A DNA stretch of 64,000 bases from Lepraria neglecta. Its lineage: Eukaryota; Ascomycota; Lecanoromycetes; Lecanorales; Stereocaulaceae. Below the pieces are notes generated by a model that was given only the letters and a program-made list of their open reading frames with translations, was not told the origin of the DNA and did not search any database. The DNA lies in NCBI GenBank assembly GCA_033220425.1, contig CM065653.1, positions 1,116,001 to 1,180,000 of the forward strand, read 5' to 3'. Positions within the stretch are counted from its first letter, which is position 1. Each line of letters begins with the position of its first letter. The position numbers and the translations under genes are program-made. Below, piece by piece: positions 57,901 to 64,000 of this stretch.

Positions 57901-59108
57901 GCCTTCCAAGCTAAAGGCTACGCGGTATAGTCCAAAGTCTATTCTCGCATACTAGGCTTAGCTTCGAATCTGTTTGAATAACCGTCTCTAGACTAACTAA
58001 GCAGAACTAGACGTACACTGTCTCTCAGCAAGGTTGTTCCCACACGCTTTCATCTGCTTGAACACAGCTTGAGACTCAACGTATCGGTCTGTGGCTGCGA
58101 TAATCGCATTCTTTCGTGTCGAATCTTCCAAGCCAATGTCTTCTAGCCCTTGTGGGACATTGAATCGGTAGTAGCAACCTTTATCGTCGAGCGCCGACTT
58201 GTCCCTGTTGAACCTCTCCGCAGTCTTCTCCGTCTCGGTGGCAATCGCCAGCAGGCTCTGGCCAACGCTGACGAGATCGTCGGTAAAGGGTCTTAGAGAC
58301 GGAACACCGGTTCCTATCGACACCAAGCATTGGACCCTTTCTTCAAGCGAGCCCAAGGGCCACATGTCTTGGGCCTCGTTCCACACCTCGTACACTGGGT
58401 TGTTCGCTCCTGTAGCGCCGTCGACGAAGCCCTCCCCAAAGTCACCAATCGTAATAGGGTCGAAGAATGACGAGGCTGCCGACGTCGCTCGACCAGCTTC
58501 CCAGATTTTCGTCGCCCGAAGCAGCCGTTCTCGGCCGCGTGGGGACCGGTAGCTGGTGAGCCGAACCGTGTCACCGGTCTCCTTGCTTGTTGCGCACACG
58601 AACCTACCCTCCACCGGTCAGTGTGTCCTTGAACTGCCGTGACAATTGGTCTGCGCTCACAATTTACACTTTGCGTCGCGAGAGTCCTGCAACAGCGCGT
58701 TCTCTTCCAAGCCTTTTTTCACGACGATTTCCTTGATTGCCTTTTCGAGCTCGTCCGAGTCAAATCGGCCTTGCACGTGGCCTTTGATCGTTACACGGTG
58801 TCTCCGCTTCTGAAATATCCTGTCGGACAGCAACACGTAGGCGTCGATACACTCGTCGACCGTCATCTGGAGCCGGCCGAGCATGATTGCTATGAGGCTG
58901 TAGCAGTTAGCTAACGGCACGTCTATCTGACTGCACTACCGACGAACCCGCCAGTGCTGGTACCTCCTATCATGTCGAAGTAGTCGCAAGGCTTTGGCGG
59001 CGATCCTGGGTCGACGACGTCCATGAGCTGCTTCAGGATCTGAAGCGACGACAGGCCGCGAACACCGCCTCCGTCGAGGGCCAGCAGGCGCAGCTCTTGC
59101 TCCGGCAT
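54973..59108 (-). CDS. Patatin-NB-ARC-TPR NLR protein
   Basis: Fungal NLR-type receptor. Exons: 59108-58948, 58897-58661, 58603-58019, 57943-57312, 57245-54973; about 1295 residues. The patatin-like phospholipase has ALDGGGVRGLSSLQIL (oxyanion loop), GTSTGG (nucleophile Ser, at an exon end) and FVDGATGANNP (catalytic Asp). The NB-ARC ATPase has VVLSGLGGIGKTQL (Walker A), RWLVVFDNID (Walker B), GSFLITTR (sensor), LDGLPLALAQA and HPVVHEW. Ten TPRs of 42 residues are almost identical, plus a last degenerate one. The usual model is that ligand binding to the TPRs triggers NB-ARC oligomerisation and activates the lipase, giving cell death in non-self recognition. The 66-nt intron at 57246-57311 (GTATGT...TAG) has no stop and could be missed. 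All key residues are present. Confidence 0.92.
55271..56530 (-). repeat. Ten near-identical 126-bp TPR repeats
   Basis: Coding minisatellite of 42 codons. Units differ at only a few residues: LGLLY/LGALY/LGNLY, A/K before SQG, E/K in GEAEE/K, M/I, Y/K in QGYEK, and S/D in STLSTV. Near identity points to recent unequal exchange or gene conversion. Confidence 0.95.
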
Positions 59109-59354
59109 AGCTAAGGAACAGCTTAGATCATAGGTTAGCAAAAGTAGAAAGCTTGGTAGCGACTGTCAATTATCTGCCTTGCTTCAAAGCGGGGCTGCAT
59201 ATAGCGATCATTTGGCTGCTATCGGCGGGCACTAGGCCTGTTTCAGTCGCTCACTGCTAGGACCTTCTATCGTTTTCTACTTACCCAAAATTATAATTAA
59301 AATTTCGTGCTCCACATCCAAAGACCACGATAGCCCACGAGTCCCTGGTGGTAT

Positions 59355-61407
59355 TTATACACCTATTTTTTTCTTTTGAAGACATAGCCATGCTTTGTTG
59401 AGCCTTAGGTAGAGACTACGGTAGATCCTCTTCAGCGGACTGTCATAAACTTCTCTTTCTCCCGTCATTGAAGAAGATTGATTGATCCAGGCTATCGGTC
59501 CTGTGGACTTGTCGAGGCTGCTCCTATTTTCCTGTGATCCTTTACTGGCGGAGCTACAGGAATATAGAGACATCGTATCGTGTTCTGTGTCATCAATGGA
59601 ACCCAGCCACGGGTCCTTGTATGCAGCTTCCGAGGGCCTTCCTTCACCATTGTCCAAGACCCACCGAAATGAAGCAATTGTAGCATCAATGGACGTGTCT
59701 TCGTTGCCAAGAAATTGCAGGCCGTGAAAGATATTACCCTCCTGGGGGCGAAGGGTTTGAAAGATGTGCGGGGTCGGCATATCTCTTCCCAGGTCATCTT
59801 CGAGTCTGCGCTCGTTGCTAAAGCACCACGTCGAACCTCTATATGCCAGAGCATGTCTGTCGCAATTCTTATGGGTTTGCACTCTAAGCGGAGAATTCTT
59901 CAACAGAGCACGACCAGGAGGTTCCCAAGGCGTGAAAGGACCAATCCTGTAGTGCAGATCATCGTCGATGAGTGGAGGCAGTTTTCGAAGTCGCCAGCAG
60001 TCACTTCGCAGAATATAATCTTCGGAGTACGTCTCGTAGTAAGCCCCTTCCCCAGCGATATCCATAAAAGACTGTGGAACCCCGGTCCATGCATAAGCAT
60101 GTCGTTCTAAAGGGGGCTGAGCAGTATTGACCTGTTCCAGAATGTGTGACATGAGACCGCTGATTGCAGCACCAATCGATAGGAATACAACATTTGGGGC
60201 GCGGCGAGCACAGATCAGAGCGAGGACCTCAACGTAGTGTCCAGGAGCACTTTGCATATCTTTCCTTCCTTTTAGATCCATCAGAGGCTGTAGCCACGGA
60301 CTGGCGAGATTGCTAGGTACTTGAGGGTCCCAGAACACCCCACAAAGTGTTGAGTTGATGACATCGCCACCACAGCTTAATGTAATATAGTAAGGAAGGT
60401 CACTGAACAGTTGGTCCGAGTCCTCACAACAAGACTTTGCTGACGATAATCTTCCATTGCTTGCTGTAGGATGGGGAAGGGCTGGATCGACTTTGAGGTA
60501 GTTATGTGTGGGGAAAAGCAGTGCCGTCCCAAGTGCCGCATAGAGCTGATGGCTGCTCACGCCTTGGCGATTACAGATATCAATTAGGCTCTGCAGTGCT
60601 TCATACGAGCTCAGAGGCGTGTGCCCGCTCATTTTCAGGTCTTCCCCGGACTTGATGCTGAAAGGAGGCGTCTGCGTCGCGAGAGACAATGCCCACGGAG
60701 AAAAATGGCTGCACCCATCTTCTTGATGGGGAGTGACCCGGAAGCCACTACCAGGAGCCAAGATAGCTGCGAACCACCGCAACTTTCTGGGATCGACGGT
60801 ACCAATATCCACGGAAAAGCCGTACAGCCCTTCCTCGCCCCCATATAAGGGAGCCGTAGTCTCCGTGTAGATTATCTTTGATCCGACTCGGCCCTGTAGC
60901 TCTATCAGACGAGCAGATAATATGTACGACCAGGCCAGCGCCAATACTGCGAGAAGGTTCGGCTGGTCATCGCCCTCAAATTCAACCCATTGGCGGAAGC
61001 TCTGACCCGTGAGGGTCATGTTGGTTGGAGTGCTGATCAGTAAGCGCAGCTGAACCGCAGGAATCTGTATGGCCTTTCCGCTGACTTCGCAATCCTTGGA
61101 TCCGGTAACGTGCCACGTTGACGCCAGGAGCGCTGTCTTCAGCAGACCATATCGGCAACGATCAGGTATCGGGGGCACTCTGCCCAACATGTTACGGATC
61201 TCAAAAGATTTCAAATCCAGGCCGCTTTTGACTTCCTGAATGGCTGCATGTGCCTCACGGCTCCAATACCAGCTTGCCTTAGAATATAATGCCTTGAGTT
61301 CGGCGCGGGTAGGTTGCAGAGGCTATCAAAGATTCCAGTGAGTATCGACCAACCTGATATTGGATTCAACTTACTTTATCCTCAGGTCTTTCGGAACTGC
61401 ACGCCAT
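59355..61407 (-). CDS. Fungal-specific 666-residue protein of unknown function
   Basis: Exons 61407-61375 (33 nt, MACSSERPEDK) and 61322-59355. The first exon is inferred from a GTAAGT donor and in-frame join to PLQPTRAELKALYSK. Recognisable blocks: NLLAVLALAWSYILSARLIE, PYYITLSCGGDVINSTLCGV, FWDPQVPSNLASPWLQPL, RRAPNVVFLSIGAAISGLM, HAYAWTGVPQSFMD and WRLRKLPPLIDDD. I recall this block pattern in many uncharacterised fungal proteins; no enzyme motif is known to me. Two hydrophobic stretches may be buried helices rather than membrane spans. It lies 246 bp upstream of the NLR start on the same strand, so the two may be co-regulated. The C-terminal 120 residues are Ser-rich and basic. Confidence 0.78.
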
Positions 61408-62900
61408 GTTGAGGACCCTTAAAAGAAGTATACTGTTTTCGTCGAATGATGATTTATGTTGCATTATTGAAGCGCTAGCTAGCTAAGCTAAGTAGAGAGC
61501 GCTTAGAAAGGTTCACCGGCCGTGGCTTGACTTGGGCGTTCGAATCATCCATATGCTTCTGATGTCTTGGGGGGGGAAGGGTCGATAAGGTCGAGGGAGT
61601 GAGAGATTTCGAGAAAGACGTTATACAATTCGAGGGTGAAATTGCACGGTTGGGAGTGCAGCATAGGGATCTACAACTACCGAATATGCTTTGGAATGAG
61701 GTTGACCGGGTTATGTTGACCTGGAACGAACGACGGAGATTCCTACTAGACCGCTCCAAAAACATTTAGTAAATAGGAAGCGAAAGCAAAGAGGAACCGG
61801 TATGGAAAAGGGTAGGCCAGATGCCGTAACGCGTTCTTGATATAGTGGATCGGAACTTAACTACCTACTGCGAAAGTTACCTTCCTAGGGTAGGGTTAAA
61901 GGAGGATCGCAAGCTTTTGAAAAGGCAAGAGAGGGTTCAGAGATTTAAGTCGCTTGTAAATATATATGTTCTCTACCTTAAATATCTCCAGTTGGAATCG
62001 TTTGCTTTACCCGACATCTCAGGATAGTATCTAAGCTACAGAGTCTTTGGACGAGTAGGTTGAATTCACTATAACATCTTAGGAGTTCCTTCCAATGGCC
62101 CCGTCTCCGCGTCCGAGCCGCCCTTAATCTAGCCTTTCAACGTCGCAAACGCTTCCTCTAAATCCTCCAGGCGCTTCGACGCAGATTTCCCCCTTAATAG
62201 TAGACGGACGTCTTTTCCTTATAGATCCCAGTAAAGGCGTAGTTTTTCTTGTCGTTATAACCGTTGAATTTCTCTTTATCATCTTTTTTGTCGTCTACCT
62301 CCGCTTCTTTATCGTCGTACTGATCTTTCTTGTTATTATTACCGGCTGAGGGATCAGGCTCGATATCTCTGCGATCTCCGTCGCTTGACCCGCACGGTGT
62401 TTTATCGTGTCGATAAGAGGATAGTATTACCGTATAGAGGAGGGGTCTTTGAGGTAGAGTACTCTTTCTACTCGGGGAAGAGGGAATATCTAATTCGACA
62501 CAGTCTGTCAGTATAGGAATCCTTCAGTAAGGGTTTGGGGTCGTACCCAGCCTCTGAGCCCGCCACAGACGTCGGTAGAGTGCTGAGCGAACCCTGGTTT
62601 CTATCCTGCTCCTCGGAAGTACCTGCTATCGGTGTCCTAGTCCTTAACCTTAATCGGGGTCACCTGGTGAATCATGTTGATCGAAACGGAGCGGAGTTAG
62701 GAGGTATCTGTATGTAGCGGCTGTCCTGTACCAAGTGGGACGTTGTTGGTGCAGAGAAGGTTGACGGATGCACGAAAAAGTCTTTGCTAGAAATCAGCCC
62801 CACGCTTTCCTGTGTGCCCTTTCATCTGCTATTCGCTGCAGCAAGACTGGGCGTGATCCGTCCAAATAGATCCCTACACATCAGACTGTATTTATAGATT
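61408..62900. other. Decayed coding debris, both strands
   Basis: Fragments that read like old protein: plus strand near 61615-61770 (EIARLGVQHRDLQLPNMLWN) and 61845-62027 (LPRVGLKEDRKLLKRQERVQ); minus strand near 62330-62120 (KFNGYNDKKNYAFTGIY, then LLLRGKSASKRLEDLEEAF). They are short, interrupted and unassigned. Probably dead genes or repeat remnants. Confidence 0.4.
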
Positions 62901-63030
62901 AGGAAGACGATAGCCTATTAACCCGAGTTTGGCGCCCTGATTCGGAACCAAGGCTCAACCCATATCGCATTGGTTGAGAATTAGGCAGCAGCTCAGCCCC
63001 GAGGGGCGGAGTCACCCAGGATCACCCTCG

Positions 63031-63063
63031 GTCGCGCGACGATCACCCCGGTGGTCGCGCGAC
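63031..63063. promoter_or_regulatory. Paired GTCGCGCGAC palindromes
   Basis: Perfect 10-bp palindromes at 63031-63040 and 63054-63063, each preceded by GATCACCC, so a 21-23 bp unit is repeated. They sit about 180 bp upstream of the 5-phosphatase-like gene and are strikingly CpG-rich for this region. A dimeric regulator site is a guess. Confidence 0.4.
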
Positions 63064-63239
63064 GGTAGAGCGGCGCTCACCCGATACCCGACCGGGCGTG
63101 AGCTCGACGCAGATGTCTGTCACCTTGGCATCGACTAGTTCTAGCCCTTGATCAACCTTTCAGATGGCCTCCATCCTCCTTGCCACTTACAACCATGCTA
63201 TAAACTCCCAGTACCGGCTCGCTTGAGCCTCCAGCAACA

Positions 63240-64000
63240 ATGTCAGCCCTCAAAACCTACATCGTCACGTTCAACTGCGGCCGCGAACCCATCAACGCCC
63301 CAGTCTTCGCAACCCACCTCTTCTCCGCCCTCCCCAAACCGCAAACAGCCCCCGACATCCTCGTCCTCTGCCTCCAAGAGCTCGCCTCCCTCGGTTACTC
63401 CTTTCTCGGCGGCTCCTACCTAGTCCCCTACCTCTCTCCCTTCCGGCATGCCGTCACAATCGCAGCGGAGTCTCTGGACAACGCGAGCTATGTCAACATT
63501 ATTACAAGAAATTTGGGCATGACTGCTATAATGGTGTTTGTACTCCGAGACCAAACTGCTCAGGTACGATGGCTAGAGACTGCAGGTGTGGGTGTGGGCA
63601 TGCAGGAGTTAGGAAATAAAGGCGCTGTAGGGATACGGATGGGGTATTCAATTGGGGAGGATACACTTGACATGACGTTCGTATCTGCGCATCTGGCGCC
63701 TATGGAGGATGCTCTTGAACGCAGGAATGAAGACTGGGCGAACATCGTCCGTGGATTAGTCTTCGTGCCTGTATCGCCAACGGCAGTACGGAAAACGACT
63801 GCTCAACGTTTGCCCCAGGACGGCTCCAATGCCAATGAAACCGACCCTCTCCTCCCCGCAGGACCAGAAGAAGATTCCGTACCCCCAATGTCAGGCCTCT
63901 ACACACCAACCTCCCACCTCTTCTTCGCCGGCGATCTGAATTACCGCACTTCATCCACCAAACCCGTAGAGAACGCATATCTCACTTGGCCCCAACCGAC
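63240..64000 (+). CDS. Inositol polyphosphate 5-phosphatase-like protein, 3' end missing
   Basis: Endonuclease/exonuclease/phosphatase fold, probably removing the 5-phosphate of inositol lipids or inositol phosphates. The frame is open from MSALKTYIVTFNCGREPI to the window end (253 codons) with no intron seen. Landmarks in order: TFNCG, ILVLCLQELASLGYSFLGG (metal-binding Glu in the QE), LGNKGAVGIRM, FVSAHLAPMEDALERRNEDW (catalytic His region) and LFFAGDLNYRTS (GDLNYR, catalytic Asp/Asn). This order is that of IPPc enzymes. The later catalytic SDH motif lies beyond the edge. Third positions in the first 70 codons are almost all C, unlike most neighbours. Confidence 0.88.
   Translation, partial: MSALKTYIVTFNCGREPINAPVFATHLFSALPKPQTAPDILVLCLQELASLGYSFLGGSYLVPYLSPFRHAVTIAAESLDNASYVNIITRNLGMTAIMVFVLRDQTAQVRWLETAGVGVGMQELGNKGAVGIRMGYSIGEDTLDMTFVSAHLAPMEDALERRNEDWANIVRGLVFVPVSPTAVRKTTAQRLPQDGSNANETDPLLPAGPEEDSVPPMSGLYTPTSHLFFAGDLNYRTSSTKPVENAYLTWPQP

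Noticed and set aside
62929-62946. TGGCGCCC sequence resembling a retroelement primer-binding site
   Set aside because: No LTR, gag or pol similarity was seen next to it.

Overview
The window is nuclear DNA of a filamentous ascomycete (Pezizomycotina). The gene set and the small repeat-rich secreted and BTB families suggest Dothideomycetes, but that is inference. Evidence for the group: short 45-75 nt GT-AG introns with CTAAC/CTGAC-like branch points, a Pfa5-type palmitoyltransferase, an RfeG-type factor, a patatin/NB-ARC/TPR NLR, and AT-rich mutated transposon debris that looks like repeat-induced point mutation (RIP).

Layout. 0-1.6 kb: 3' part of a PFA5-like DHHC acyltransferase. 2.1-5.8 kb: two diverged copies of a segment, each with a tiny Cys-rich zinc-ribbon-like gene and a shared TATA/leader arrangement. 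6.5-8.9 kb: coiled-coil, single-pass membrane protein with a 32-residue repeat and a minisatellite inside its intron. 9.5-13 kb: GRAM-TBC-EF-hand RabGAP. 13.6-15.7 kb: Arg/Glu-rich repeat protein. 17.6-18.8 kb: RfeG-like factor. 20.5-25 kb: aspartokinase and an 11-exon argininosuccinate lyase. 25.4-26.9 kb: BTB gene with a one-base frame break, followed by two minisatellites (26.85-27.48 kb). 28.1-28.8 kb: possible membrane protein. 28.9-32.6 kb: decayed fungal nitric oxide synthase (oxygenase plus reductase). 33.1-35.2 kb: DNA polymerase eta. 35.5-37.2 kb: small membrane protein and a GST-fold protein.

38.4-44 kb is a gene graveyard: a SET-domain remnant and a broken transglutaminase-like gene. 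44.7-49.3 kb: very repetitive Thr/Asn/Gly-rich secreted protein with dibasic sites and a one-base frame break in a G run. 49.9-51.1 kb: ankyrin protein. 51.1-54.9 kb: gene-poor, with a Ty1/copia fossil. 55-61.4 kb: a patatin-NB-ARC-TPR NLR with ten almost identical TPRs, directly downstream of a 666-residue fungal protein of unknown function on the same strand. 61.4-63.2 kb: decayed sequence. From 63.24 kb: an inositol-polyphosphate-5-phosphatase-like gene cut by the window edge.

Housekeeping genes (acyltransferase, RabGAP, polymerase eta, 5-phosphatase) alternate with accessory islands (zinc-ribbon duplication, NOS relic, graveyard, repetitive secreted protein, NLR). The strongest candidate for an interacting pair is the NLR with its upstream neighbour. 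The most surprising identity is the dead nitric oxide synthase. All exon structures were read by eye from splice signals and frame continuity, and family assignments rest on recognised motifs, not on a database search.
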